A stretch of DNA of 64,000 bases from Acidobacteriota bacterium (GTDB lineage: Bacteria; Acidobacteriota; Blastocatellia; Pyrinomonadales; Pyrinomonadaceae): NCBI GenBank assembly GCA_019639155.1, contig JAHBSJ010000001.1, positions 124,001-188,000 on the forward strand, read 5' to 3'. The notes beneath the pieces were generated by a model. That model was not told where the DNA came from, searched no databases, and saw nothing but the letters and a program-made list of their open reading frames with translations. Made by a program: the position numbers and the translations under genes. This document shows, in pieces, positions 8,765 to 18,023 of this stretch. Position 1 is the stretch's first letter, and the number at the start of each line of letters is the position of its first letter.

Positions 8765-8934
8765 AGCCTTACAAGTTGAAACCGGCACGTCCAGCGTCCT
8801 TTATGCGACTGCATTCTAATGGTTTTTGGTTCAATTTGTTTGCGGGCGGCCCGCAGCGTTACGGCCGCAGATGAAAGCCCTGTCGTACCTTGCAGAGATA
8901 GGGTTATTTTATTGAATAAAGGAGAAAAACATAA
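8765..8934 (+). other. Long 5' leader without gene, possible structured RNA
   Basis: About 170 bases between the putative promoter and the GTG start at 8935. It contains a strong inverted repeat TGCGGGC-G-GCCCGCA near 8840-8855, a second GC-rich stretch ACGGCCGC at 8861-8868, and an AT-rich end with an AAAGGAGAAA ribosome site. I cannot match it to a known riboswitch class by eye. Confidence 0.35.
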
Positions 8935-9183
8935 GTGGCAGCAGCTAGACCGATGACATTGCAGGATAGGGTCCTGCAGATAGATCATATCCAGGCTAGA
9001 AGGTTTTCGAAACTTGCGGGCGATGCTTACGACATCGCTCATGACGGCATCATTAGACACCTTAGGGCATGTGCCCGCATGGACGTCAATCCGGACGCTT
9101 CGGCGGTTCGCGAGATCATTGACGACGCACTTAACGGCCGTCGCGTTTTTGCAGAAACATCGAACGACCTTTTGGCCGCATAG
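8935..9183 (+). CDS. Small hypothetical protein, 82 aa
   Basis: I do not recognise this short soluble protein. The start is GTG at 8935 with AAAGGAG upstream at good spacing. The protein is helical and basic at the N terminus (MTLQDRVLQIDHIQARRF) with no signal peptide, no Cys pair and no membrane segment; the middle AGDAYDIAHDGIIRHLRA looks amphipathic. It has its own likely promoter, a long leader and a very strong terminator, so it is an independent transcription unit and probably well expressed. Confidence 0.7.
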   Translation: MAAARPMTLQDRVLQIDHIQARRFSKLAGDAYDIAHDGIIRHLRACARMDVNPDASAVREIIDDALNGRRVFAETSNDLLAA

Positions 9184-9215
9184 CATCAGCGTTTTTGATC
9201 TATTGTTTTACCTTC

Positions 9216-9242
9216 GACCGCCGGCATCGGCGGTCTTTTTTT
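9216..9242. terminator. Strong terminator between convergent genes
   Basis: A perfect 8-bp stem GACCGCCG / CGGCGGTC (9216-9223, 9228-9235) with loop GCAT, followed by seven T. It ends the plus-strand small gene; the minus-strand gene stops at 9241. Confidence 0.92.
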
Positions 9243-11061
9243 ATTTCAATGTGAGCTTGTAAAGGATGAATCTCCCGAACTGCTCTCTGTCCGTGCGCTC
9301 ATACCAGCGGTCGATGCCATCCATGTAAGGCTCTAATTCTTCCGGAGTGATCAAGTAGTCCAATGGCACCGCACCCGGCTGTCGCGGATCGAAAGCGGCA
9401 CAGTATTCTTCGTAAACACGTACCTCGTCGTCGATCTCGCCAAAGGTGAGCGGCTTGTATTCGGCATTCAAACGATCCGTATGCCGGCCCCAACCGAATA
9501 AAGCGATCATAGATACGAAATCGCCGCCATGCTTCATGCCGTTCGCTAACTGCTCGCCGCCGACGCCCTGATAACAAAGCTGCTGATAATAGCGTTCTTT
9601 ATTTTCCTGCCACGTCACGCCCGGAAAAACGTGCTGATGCCGTGCCCAAAGCATCGCAGCCGGTGCAAGCGTCGGCAGGTCATCACCTTCGGCGATGCCA
9701 AGATGCAGAACAGTGCGTTTGTGTCTTTGCGGATCATCTTTCGTCAACTCGGCAACGCGCCTTGCAGCCGGCAGAGCCTCGTCTCGGGCAATATTAACTT
9801 CGTCCAGGATACGAACCGTATAATGACACTCGACAAAGCCCCATACTATTCCGACCGTTGCAAGGACGGTCGAAAGTATGACGGCCGCTCTCTTTCGCTG
9901 AGCAAATGCCTCGCGCCACATCAGCCCGATAGCACATAAAACCGCGAGCCCGGCAATGTAGTTGCCGATAAAGACCTGATAGTGTATCGGCTGCAGCGAA
10001 CGGCCCGTGATCAGTTGTTGGTTGAAAAGGACCGCAGGCGTGACCGCAAGAACAGCAGTAAACAACGTCGCCTTGTCCCGAAGCCGAAAGATGCCCGAGG
10101 CCGCTCCTACAAGAATGACCGCGAGAACCATGAACCCGATCATCTCGGGCGGCCGCGTAAGGTCGAGCTCGCGGGTAAGAACGAGAAGTTGGACGTCGTC
10201 CATCGTGTGCGAACGTTTACTGAGCATATAGCCGTATGGAACGACGGCGAGCACACAGCCGACGCCGACTATCGCCAATGCTTTCAGATCGCTGACATAC
10301 CTTTCAGGCCGAAAGATCAGCCATATCGCTGTCAAACATGCCAATACGGCCGCAGCCGATGTCCATACGTAAAAATACGAATAGACGGTAAATGCAAAAC
10401 ACAGAACGACTCCGGCTATCAACGCCAACGGTTGCGATCCGGCAGAGCTCTCGTCCTCCCTTTCGCTGCCAAGCAATTTCCATAGCAAAGCCAGCATTGC
10501 AAAGAACGCCGGGAAAGCCATTGCCGGTATATAACGCCGAAATCCCGGGAAATACGGATACGAATACGAAGTTCCGAGTATCTCGCCGATCGCCCCTTCG
10601 CCGGCGAAAAGCGCACCTCCGGCCAGCACGACGATGCTGCCGGCCATCGCGAAAAGCTCACTGCCGAACATTCTGGCCAATAACCAGAATACTGCCAACG
10701 CTGTCAAGAACGCCGCCAATGCGCCTGCGATGGTCATCGCCCAGGGCGCATCGATGCCCAGGACGCGTGCGGGTAACGCTATCGAATATGGAGCCGCGAA
10801 TTGTATGGAGAAAAGCGATTCGGGTTGCGGATCTTCGGAAGAATCGTCGCGGCCGGTGTATGGGTCGTTCTTTCGCGGCCGCCCGTCGATAAGTGCTTTC
10901 AAATACGCGGCGTACGCGACCTCGTCAATGTCGTTGTAGGCGTAATGGCCGTTCCACGCGTCGCCGCGCAGATACAGCATCTTGAACTGCGGATACAAAG
11001 AAAAGACCGCAAGAAAAATACCCGCAACAATGCCTAAACGCCAACGCAGCTTCATAGCCAA
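9241..11061 (-). CDS. Polytopic membrane protein, GT-C glycosyltransferase-like
   Basis: A 606-residue inner-membrane protein with about ten to twelve hydrophobic helices followed by a soluble C-terminal domain of about 150 residues. The first external loop after helix 1 carries acidic residues (AYNDIDEVAYAAYLKAL), the position where GT-C enzymes place their catalytic aspartates. Large aromatic-rich loops (SYPYFPGFRRYIPAMAF) fit a lipid-sugar transferase. Donor and acceptor are unknown. ATG codons at 11061 and 11055 are both possible. The call rests on architecture, not on a diagnostic motif. Confidence 0.65.
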   Translation of the reverse strand: MAMKLRWRLGIVAGIFLAVFSLYPQFKMLYLRGDAWNGHYAYNDIDEVAYAAYLKALIDGRPRKNDPYTGRDDSSEDPQPESLFSIQFAAPYSIALPARVLGIDAPWAMTIAGALAAFLTALAVFWLLARMFGSELFAMAGSIVVLAGGALFAGEGAIGEILGTSYSYPYFPGFRRYIPAMAFPAFFAMLALLWKLLGSEREDESSAGSQPLALIAGVVLCFAFTVYSYFYVWTSAAAVLACLTAIWLIFRPERYVSDLKALAIVGVGCVLAVVPYGYMLSKRSHTMDDVQLLVLTRELDLTRPPEMIGFMVLAVILVGAASGIFRLRDKATLFTAVLAVTPAVLFNQQLITGRSLQPIHYQVFIGNYIAGLAVLCAIGLMWREAFAQRKRAAVILSTVLATVGIVWGFVECHYTVRILDEVNIARDEALPAARRVAELTKDDPQRHKRTVLHLGIAEGDDLPTLAPAAMLWARHQHVFPGVTWQENKERYYQQLCYQGVGGEQLANGMKHGGDFVSMIALFGWGRHTDRLNAEYKPLTFGEIDDEVRVYEEYCAAFDPRQPGAVPLDYLITPEELEPYMDGIDRWYERTDREQFGRFILYKLTLK

Positions 11062-11104
11062 AGAATTGACAGATTAGCACACGCCGGCGTTTTCGGCATT
11101 TGGC

Positions 11105-11869
11105 TCAGTATGATGTTAGCCATTCGGCGAGAGCCAACCAGGTTGAAGTACCTGCGATGTAAAGTCGGCCCGGAAATGCCGCGATCAACAAAAGTCCGCC
11201 TGCAAGAAAGGCCTTATTGAGCTTGCCATGCCGCCACGTGTCTAACACGATCACGGCCGCGGTCAGAAAAGCCGGCAATCCCAGAAACCATGTCGCCCCA
11301 AGCCCCTGCAGAGCCTCGACCGGAAATCGGGCGGCCGCAGCGGGCAGAAAGTTCAGAGCGGAAAGCAGCATGAGCCGTTTGTGTTCGGCGGGCCTTTTCC
11401 TTAGGACGATCGCGCCGCCAAAGAACACGACAAACAGGGCGAGATCCGCAAGCGGGATCGCCAAAAATTCGAGCGGTGACATTCCGGCGAATTCCTCACC
11501 GGCCGACCGCCTGGCCGATCCGATCGAGACGATGTACCCCGTTACGAGTACAAGGAGCGCAAGCCCGACGCCTGCGATCCCGAGCTTCATGTGCAGCTTG
11601 ACGTTGCGTTTTGATACGAGCCATACCTGAGCGGCAAACAGCAGCACCCACGCCGTCATAACCGCTCCGTGAAAGCGGACCATATCCGAATAGATCTCGC
11701 CCATTTCGGGGAAAAGCGGCCTGAAATAGTAGTTCTTAGAAAACCCGATGATAACCAATATCGGAAACAGCAGCCCTCCTATAAGAAAGAACTTGCGTTC
11801 CCGCGACCTGGACGCAGCTTTTTCTAGCGCCGCAGCCCTGAGCACCAGCATTTCTTGTTCTACAGCCAT
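11105..11869 (-). CDS. Seven-helix integral membrane protein of unknown function
   Basis: A 254-residue protein with a short charged N-terminal helix and about seven transmembrane segments. Histidines in RFHGAVMTAWVLLF and LHMKLGIAG, together with a later KRLMLLSAL segment, resemble small haem- or quinone-type membrane proteins, but no ligand can be proven. The start at 11869 (MAVEQEM) has GGAGG eight bases upstream; an upstream in-frame TTG at 11890 precedes that ribosome site and is rejected. It lies downstream of the divergent yqeY gene region and upstream of the GT-C gene on the same strand. Confidence 0.7.
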   Translation of the reverse strand: MAVEQEMLVLRAAALEKAASRSRERKFFLIGGLLFPILVIIGFSKNYYFRPLFPEMGEIYSDMVRFHGAVMTAWVLLFAAQVWLVSKRNVKLHMKLGIAGVGLALLVLVTGYIVSIGSARRSAGEEFAGMSPLEFLAIPLADLALFVVFFGGAIVLRKRPAEHKRLMLLSALNFLPAAAARFPVEALQGLGATWFLGLPAFLTAAVIVLDTWRHGKLNKAFLAGGLLLIAAFPGRLYIAGTSTWLALAEWLTSY

Positions 11870-11979
11870 AACAAATACCTCCGTCTGCAAGGCGAAATCA
11901 AGGTTTGAAAAGTATCACCCGGGAAAGAGATCCCTCTGTTCGATTGAAACCGCAATTGGTACTCGGCTAAACTCGCGAT

Positions 11980-12432
11980 ATGAGCTTGAAAGATACAATA
12001 GTCGCTGACCTGACCGCAGCGATGAAAGCAAAAGACGCCGACAAGGTCTCGGTGCTGCGTATGGTGAAAGCGGCTTTGATGAACCGCCAGATAGATAAGG
12101 GCGGTGAACTTACCGACGACGAGATCACCAAGGCATTGCAGACGCTTGTAAAGCAGCGGCGCGATTCTGCTGAACAATATGAGAACGCGGGACGTTCAGA
12201 GCTTGCCGCAAAAGAGAACGCCGAGATCGCGTTCATCGAAGCATATCTGCCGCAGTCGGCTTCCGATGACGAGATCGCGGCGGCGGTCGAGGCGGCAGTT
12301 GCCGAGACGGGTGCATCGTCAATGAAAGACATGGGAACCGTGATGAAGGCAGCGATGGCTAACCTCGCCGGAAAGTCGGCAGACGGCAAAAAGGTCAGCG
12401 AGGCTGTTAAGAATAAGCTTTCCGGAGGCTGA
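11980..12432 (+). CDS. GatB/YqeY domain-containing protein
   Basis: A 150-residue member of the YqeY family, which shares the tRNA-binding helical domain of GatB. Characteristic features are MSLKDTIVADLTAAMKAKD at the N terminus, VLRMVKAALMNRQIDKG, the segment VKQRRDSAEQYENAGR and EAYLPQ before the C-terminal domain ending in GKSADGKKVSEAVKNKL. The family is often linked to charging or quality control of aminoacyl-tRNA, but no activity is established. Its stop is 2 bases from the convergent secreted protein gene. Confidence 0.93.
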   Translation: MSLKDTIVADLTAAMKAKDADKVSVLRMVKAALMNRQIDKGGELTDDEITKALQTLVKQRRDSAEQYENAGRSELAAKENAEIAFIEAYLPQSASDDEIAAAVEAAVAETGASSMKDMGTVMKAAMANLAGKSADGKKVSEAVKNKLSGG

Positions 12433-12434
12433 AC

Positions 12435-13961
12435 CTATTGATCGGGCTTGCCGACCTTGGCGTCCTCGACCTCGGTCTCAAACCGCCTGTAATCGCTGTA
12501 TAGGACAAGGTTGTTGATGTTGATACCGGCAAAAAGTATGCGGACGGATAGATTGATGTCCGCCCTCGCCGGCAGCCAGATCTCGTCGTTTACGATCTCG
12601 TTCTCCAGCGTGAACGACGCTCCGCGTTGTGCCTTTGCAATAAAGTTTCCCGCACCTTTCGTCAGAACGGCGTCGAGCCGTACGACCTGCCGTGTTGCGG
12701 CATCTACCCAAACCGCTCCGGTGCAGAGAGCAAACAAACGCTCATTGCGTGTCTGCGGTTTGAACGCAGGATTCGGCTCATAGTCGAAAACGATCACTTC
12801 GCGGCCCCTAAAACGCTCGCGTCGCGGATTCAGCAGCAGAGAGCCTTTCAACGCCTCAGCGATGGTAAAACGCTGCCCCTCGCCGCTCGGTTGTCCGGCG
12901 GCACCTGACGAAACTTGCCGGGTGTTGTCCTGCCGCCGCTGCCTTTCGGCGATCTTCTTTTCGATCTCGGCTATCTGTTTCTGCACGTCCCGGTCCTCTT
13001 TCGCCTGATCCGACGGAGACAGCGGACGGCCGTTCTTCTCTATAGTGCGTGTGATGCGGAAGCCTTTATAGAATGTCAGCGACCGCGTCTCCGAACTCTT
13101 CTCGACCAGCTCACCGTTGCTTTTAAGATCGCGCTCGATACGCTTTTCCGTAAAGCTGTAATTCTCAAGCATCTCGTCAACGCGGTCGGCATTCGCCCGT
13201 ATCTCGTTGAGAAGGCTTGGGATATCCGGAATCGGTTCATTTGAAACGACCGGAAAATCGTACGCAGAGCGGGCGATGGGCCGATTATACGCCGCTTCGT
13301 CGACAGTGATGCGATACTTTTCGCCTGCCTCTTCAAGGTCGATGAGCAAAGGCGTCTGAATACCGTTCACCGCACGATATCCTTCGTATTCAAAAACACG
13401 CATTTCGCCGCCGCGTGGTATCTCTTCGCGGACGAGCAATCCTGTCTCGTTGTCAAAGAACAGCCGCAAACGTGAAGATTTTGCTGTGGTCATTAAGACC
13501 GCCGTCGCCGCTCGGCCGCGGACGAACGCGGGACCCGCGAGGGTCAATTTCGCCTTTTCGCCCTTTGCCCGCAACCAACGCGTATTTCTGTATTGGGCCT
13601 CTGCCTGCATATCTCGGGCGGCGTCGCCGGTGAGCGTACGCAGTCCGCTGCGGGAATCACGTGCCCAGCCGGACTTGCCGTTGTAGCCCGTCTCATATTC
13701 AAAACCGGCTATCTCATAGCTGACACCGAAAAGATTCCCACCCGATGCCTGCGCCTCGTACCGCCCGGAAGCGCCGTCTGACAAACGCGTGATCGAGCCC
13801 GTCTGCCGCCATGTTGAAACTGCCTTCAAAGCCTTTTCCCCGCCCATCGCCTTGTTTGCACGGCCAATGACCTTTGACGCCGACTGTGCGGATGCAGAAA
13901 AGGCAAAGGCCGCAATTAAAGCGGCCGAAAGAAGAAATGCGAAACGAAAACTGATGTTCAT
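12435..13961 (-). CDS. Secreted LolA-like protein
   Basis: A 508-residue exported protein. The start at 13961 gives a clear signal peptide ending in AFAFSASAQS; a longer open frame to 14087 overlaps the 3' end of dnaJ and is rejected. Residues 25-230 (repeating beta strands, GRYEAQASGG, LRLFFDNETGLLVREEIP) resemble the half-barrel of outer-membrane lipoprotein carriers such as LolA. A coiled-coil segment near 330-360 (QKQIAEIEKKIAERQRRQ) links to a second beta-rich half. Role unknown. It sits 55 bases downstream of dnaJ and may be the last gene of the chaperone operon. Confidence 0.75.
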   Translation of the reverse strand: MNISFRFAFLLSAALIAAFAFSASAQSASKVIGRANKAMGGEKALKAVSTWRQTGSITRLSDGASGRYEAQASGGNLFGVSYEIAGFEYETGYNGKSGWARDSRSGLRTLTGDAARDMQAEAQYRNTRWLRAKGEKAKLTLAGPAFVRGRAATAVLMTTAKSSRLRLFFDNETGLLVREEIPRGGEMRVFEYEGYRAVNGIQTPLLIDLEEAGEKYRITVDEAAYNRPIARSAYDFPVVSNEPIPDIPSLLNEIRANADRVDEMLENYSFTEKRIERDLKSNGELVEKSSETRSLTFYKGFRITRTIEKNGRPLSPSDQAKEDRDVQKQIAEIEKKIAERQRRQDNTRQVSSGAAGQPSGEGQRFTIAEALKGSLLLNPRRERFRGREVIVFDYEPNPAFKPQTRNERLFALCTGAVWVDAATRQVVRLDAVLTKGAGNFIAKAQRGASFTLENEIVNDEIWLPARADINLSVRILFAGININNLVLYSDYRRFETEVEDAKVGKPDQ

Positions 13962-14016
13962 AAAACCTGAATTAGATGATGTTTTCGCTTCGCAGCGATG
14001 TAAAGATTCGCGGAAC

Positions 14017-15117
14017 TTACTGAAAGATGCTACGGACCTTGTCCATGAAGGACTCGTTTGAAAGGTCTTGATCCTCGACCTCGGCAAGCTGTTCCATGAG
14101 CTTTCGCTGTTCTTTCGTGAGCGACTTCGGGGTCACGACGGTCACCGCAACGAAAAGGTCGCCCTTGCCGCGACCGCCGAGGCTCGGCATGCCGTGTCCT
14201 TTGACGCGAAAGACTGTTCCGGTCTGCGTTCCCGCGGGCACTTTCAAGCTTTCCTCACCGTCCAGCGTTTTGACCGAAAGCTCTGCCCCAAGAGCTGCCT
14301 GCGAAAACGTCACCGGAGCGACCGAATATAGATCGTCGCCCTGACGTTCGAAGTGTTCGTGCTGCCTGACATGAACAACTATATACAGATCGCCCGGAGG
14401 CCCGCCGTTGACACCGGCCTCGCCCTCTCCGGAAACGCGAAGCCGCGAGCCAGTCTCAACGCCGGCAGGTATCTTGATCTCGATGGTCTTTTCACGTTCG
14501 ACGCGTCCCTGGCCGCGGCACGAACTACAAGGCGTACGAATTGTCTGTCCTTTGCCCTGACAGGTCGAGCAAGTGCGCATCACGCTGAAAAAGCCCTGTG
14601 TATATCGCGTCTGTCCACTGCCGGCGCAGGTGCCGCAGGTTTCCGGCGTCGTGCCTTTTTCTGCACCGATGCCGTCGCAATCCCCACATTTCTCAAGCCT
14701 CGGAATACGGAGCTTTTCGTCCTTGCCGGTCGCCGCGTCCTCAAGCGTGATCTCCAGGTCGTAACGAAGATCGGAGCCTCGTTGGACCGTTGTTCGACGC
14801 CCGCCGCGGCCGCCGAAAACATCGCCGAATCCGAACATCTCGAAAATATCGTCTATGTTCGAAAATCCGGGATCGAATCCGGGCCCGCCGGCGCCGACAC
14901 CTTGGTGGCCAAAACGGTCGTAGGCCGCGCGCTTTTGCGGATCCGAAAGCACAGAATAGGCCTCCGCTGCTTCTTTGAATTTCTCCTCAGCCGCCGGATC
15001 GTCCGGATTCTTGTCCGGGTGATATTTCACTGCAAGCTGGCGATACGCTCGTTTGATATCTGTGTCACCGGCGTTTCGCGAAACTCCAAGGATCTCGTAA
15101 TAATCTCTTTTGCTCAT
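14017..15117 (-). CDS. dnaJ: Chaperone DnaJ (Hsp40)
   Basis: Co-chaperone that stimulates DnaK ATPase and delivers substrates. This is a 366-residue type I protein: J domain with HPD in [10 protein letters not shown], a Gly/Phe-rich linker ([20 protein letters not shown]), four CxxCxGxG zinc repeats ([32 protein letters not shown]) and C-terminal substrate domains. The start at 15117 ([10 protein letters not shown]) is set by homology; an in-frame upstream codon at 15150 is not family sequence. It lies 107 bases after dnaK on the same strand. Confidence 0.97.
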   Translation of the reverse strand: MSKRDYYEILGVSRNAGDTDIKRAYRQLAVKYHPDKNPDDPAAEEKFKEAAEAYSVLSDPQKRAAYDRFGHQGVGAGGPGFDPGFSNIDDIFEMFGFGDVFGGRGGRRTTVQRGSDLRYDLEITLEDAATGKDEKLRIPRLEKCGDCDGIGAEKGTTPETCGTCAGSGQTRYTQGFFSVMRTCSTCQGKGQTIRTPCSSCRGQGRVEREKTIEIKIPAGVETGSRLRVSGEGEAGVNGGPPGDLYIVVHVRQHEHFERQGDDLYSVAPVTFSQAALGAELSVKTLDGEESLKVPAGTQTGTVFRVKGHGMPSLGGRGKGDLFVAVTVVTPKSLTKEQRKLMEQLAEVEDQDLSNESFMDKVRSIFQ

Positions 15118-15224
15118 CTGCCGCAATCCAAAAAGCGTCAGCTCGATCAAGAACTGACGCTTCTAATATTTTGCATCAAAGGCCTAAGCGTTCTCAAGCC
15201 TGAAATGTATATGGCGGTCACGAA

Positions 15225-17030
15225 CTAGTTCATCGCGAGCATTGCCGCCGTGATCTTGTTCGCAGCCCCTTCAACACGATCCAGCTGAATACGTATTTCG
15301 TCCAAACTTGACGAAGTGACCGCGGCTTCAGCTGCCTTCAGGATCTCGATGGTCTCTTGGTGGTCTGCCGCCGGTAGTGCCGATCCGACCTCTGTCATTG
15401 CCCTTCGGGCATTCCTGATCAGTGAATCAAGGCGGTTTCGTTCATTGATGAGTTCCTTTTCCTCGCGGTCTCGGTCAATAGACGTCTCTGCCTCGATTAT
15501 GAGCCTTTCGATCTCGTCCGGAGCCAATCCCGACGACGGCGTGACCTGAATTGCCTGTTCGAGGCCGGTCATCTTGTCCTTTGCCGAAACACTGACGATG
15601 CCGTTTGCGTCGATCTCGAAAGTAACATCGATCTGCGGCACGCCGCGCGGTGCTGGCGGAATGCCGACCAGGTCGAATCGCGCCAGGCTGCGGTTCGCGG
15701 ACGCGATCTCGCGTTCGCCTTGGAGAATGTGTATCTCGACCGACTGTTGATTGTCCACGACCGTGGTGAAGGTCATCGTATTCTTGAGCGGAATGGTGGA
15801 GTTTCGCGAAATGAGTTTTACGAATAGCCCGCCGCGCGTTTCCAGACCCAGGCTAAGCGGAAGAACGTCCAGCAGGACGATGTCCTTTACCTCTCCGGTC
15901 AGCACGCCGCCCTGAATAGCGGCTCCCATTGCGACCACCTCGTCCGGATTTATCTCCGATGAAGGCTCTTTCCCGAATACCTCGGTGACGGTCCTTGCGA
16001 TGATCGGGGAACGAGTCTGCCCGCCTACCAAAATTACCTTATCGACATCTGTTGGCTGCAGCTTCGCGTCCCAGAGGGCTTTCTGACACGGCTCGACCGA
16101 CGCTTCGACCAGATCCTTTACGATCTCTTCGAACTTGTCGCGGCTCAGCGTCATGTTGATGTGTTTCGGCCCCGATGAATCTGCCGCAATGAATGGCAGC
16201 GAAATATTGGTTTCCGAAACACTCGAAAGCTCGCATTTCGCACGCTCGGCGGCCTCTTTGAGCCGCTGAAGGGCGAGGCGATCCTGCTTCAGATCGACAC
16301 CGTTTTCTTCTTTAAAGCCCTCTACCATCCATTCGATTATTCGCTGATCGAAATCCTCGCCGCCTAGGAATGTATTTCCCGATGTCGAGAGAACCTCGAA
16401 AACACCGTCATTGATCTCAAGTATCGAGATATCGAACGTACCGCCGCCGAGGTCATAGACCGCGATCTTTTCTGTCTGATTCTTGCCGAAACCGTACGCT
16501 AGTGCTGCCGCGGTCGGCTCGTTGATGATGCGTTCGACCTCGAGGCCGGCGATCTTTCCTGCATCGCGCGTGGCCTGCCGCTGCATATCGTCAAAATACG
16601 CGGGAACCGTGATTATCGCTTCTTCGATTCGGTCGCCGAGAAAGTCCTCAGCGGCGGACTTTAGCCTTTGCAAAACGATCGCGGAGACTTCAGGCGGACT
16701 GTACACACGGTCCAATACACGTATATGAGCGTCGCCGTTGGGAGCTTTGACTATCTCAAAAGGCACGGTCTCGCGCATCTTCTCTGCCTCGGGCGAATCA
16801 AACTTGCGGCCGATAAGCCGCTTCACCGCATACAGTGTATTCGCAGCGTTGGTCACCGCCTGACGCTTTGCGATCTGGCCGACAAGACGCTCATCCTTTT
16901 CAGTAAAGCCTACGACCGACGGCGTCGTCCGGCCGCCTTCCTTGTTGGAGATGATCTGAACGGTGCCGCCTTCGAGAACGGATACGCAGCAGTTCGTGGT
17001 GCCAAGATCTATACCTATTACTTTTCCCAT
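15225..17030 (-). CDS. dnaK: Chaperone DnaK (Hsp70), tail-less form
   Basis: ATP-driven chaperone of 601 residues. The nucleotide-binding domain starts [14 protein letters not shown] and includes [13 protein letters not shown] and [10 protein letters not shown]; the substrate domain has [16 protein letters not shown]. The protein ends ITAAMLAMN, without the disordered tail and EEVD-type end of typical bacterial DnaK (about 640 residues). It lies between grpE (21 bases upstream) and dnaJ, so a DnaK role is favoured over HscA. It may be one of several paralogues in the genome. Confidence 0.95.
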   Translation of the reverse strand: MGKVIGIDLGTTNCCVSVLEGGTVQIISNKEGGRTTPSVVGFTEKDERLVGQIAKRQAVTNAANTLYAVKRLIGRKFDSPEAEKMRETVPFEIVKAPNGDAHIRVLDRVYSPPEVSAIVLQRLKSAAEDFLGDRIEEAIITVPAYFDDMQRQATRDAGKIAGLEVERIINEPTAAALAYGFGKNQTEKIAVYDLGGGTFDISILEINDGVFEVLSTSGNTFLGGEDFDQRIIEWMVEGFKEENGVDLKQDRLALQRLKEAAERAKCELSSVSETNISLPFIAADSSGPKHINMTLSRDKFEEIVKDLVEASVEPCQKALWDAKLQPTDVDKVILVGGQTRSPIIARTVTEVFGKEPSSEINPDEVVAMGAAIQGGVLTGEVKDIVLLDVLPLSLGLETRGGLFVKLISRNSTIPLKNTMTFTTVVDNQQSVEIHILQGEREIASANRSLARFDLVGIPPAPRGVPQIDVTFEIDANGIVSVSAKDKMTGLEQAIQVTPSSGLAPDEIERLIIEAETSIDRDREEKELINERNRLDSLIRNARRAMTEVGSALPAADHQETIEILKAAEAAVTSSSLDEIRIQLDRVEGAANKITAAMLAMN

Positions 17031-17051
17031 AACGGTTGTTTCCTATGAGTT

Positions 17052-17987
17052 CTATTCTGAGATCTGCGGTGAGTTTCCTTTTTCAGGAGCATCTTCAAAG
17101 GCCGCGTGTGTATCAACATCAGCAGCGGCAGGCTGTGATGTCTCCTCCATTTCGGCCGACACTTCAGCGGGGCCGTCATCTCGACGGTACGCAGCAGCAG
17201 GCGTGACCTTGACCATCGAGTGGCGTATCACACGGTTTCCTATACGGTAACCTCGAAGCATTTCATCGACGACGGTGTTTGGAGGCATATCAGGGCTTTC
17301 ATCCATAGCGACCGCTTCGTGCAGATTCGGATCGAATTCCTTTCCTACGGCCGATATTGGCTCGACACCCATTTCGGCAAAGACCTCGCGCACTTGCTGA
17401 TTCACAAGCACGATACCGTCGTAGAATCTTTGAAAATCTTCACTCTTAGCAGCTCCGTCAGATGCTGCCGAATCGATCGCACGGTCCAAATTGTCCAGCA
17501 CGGGCAGCATCTGAGTCGCCAGATTGCTTATCTGGTCAATGAACGAACCGCGGCGCTCCCGGTCCATGCGATATTTGTAACTCTCAAAATCTTTAAGCCG
17601 CCGGTCGCTTTTTTCCTGAATGTCGTTACGCTCTGCCTTTAGTTCCTCTACCCGGGTTTTTAGCTTTGAAAGCTGCTGCTGCAGTTCAAAAACCTGCGTT
17701 TTCAGTCCCGGCTGATTCGCCTCAGCTGTGGCGGCCGGCTGCTTATCCGAAACAGGAAGCGGCGTCGGATCTGATGCCCGTTCGATCACGGGCTGTATCG
17801 CGTCTTCCGAGATATTCCGCGGATCGAACTCCGAATCCTCGATCTCTATGCTGAGGTCGGAGGTAATATGGAGATCGCGCTCGCGCTCCTCGAGCTGTTT
17901 CAGAAAATCGTCAACGGATGCACCGTTGCCGGTTTCCATCTCATCGATTGCCTCTTCTGGCATCGGTATCTGGTCGTTCGGATTCAT
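17052..17987 (-). CDS. grpE: Nucleotide exchange factor GrpE
   Basis: Releases ADP from DnaK. At 311 residues it is longer than usual (about 190-200) because of an acidic, low-complexity N-terminal region of about 120 residues. Then come a long coiled coil (VFELQQQLSKLKTRVEELKA) and the conserved GrpE core: DFESYKYRMDRER, MLPVLDNLDRAI, DGIVLVNQQVREVFAEMGVE, FDPNLHEAV and the C-terminal GYRIGNRVIRHSMVKV. A further 60-residue acidic tail follows. It is 36 bases downstream of hrcA. Confidence 0.95.
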   Translation of the reverse strand: MNPNDQIPMPEEAIDEMETGNGASVDDFLKQLEERERDLHITSDLSIEIEDSEFDPRNISEDAIQPVIERASDPTPLPVSDKQPAATAEANQPGLKTQVFELQQQLSKLKTRVEELKAERNDIQEKSDRRLKDFESYKYRMDRERRGSFIDQISNLATQMLPVLDNLDRAIDSAASDGAAKSEDFQRFYDGIVLVNQQVREVFAEMGVEPISAVGKEFDPNLHEAVAMDESPDMPPNTVVDEMLRGYRIGNRVIRHSMVKVTPAAAYRRDDGPAEVSAEMEETSQPAAADVDTHAAFEDAPEKGNSPQISE

Positions 17988-18023
17988 TTTCGGGTTGAGG
18001 CAGCAATGCTCTGCTGTCGCGGC

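Noticed and set aside
8830..8890. Known riboswitch in the leader before 8935
   Set aside because: GC-rich palindromes are present but no consensus of a class I can recognise; kept only as a possible structured leader.
13962..14087. Upstream extension of the secreted LolA-like protein
   Set aside because: It overlaps dnaJ and would bury the clear signal peptide starting at 13961.
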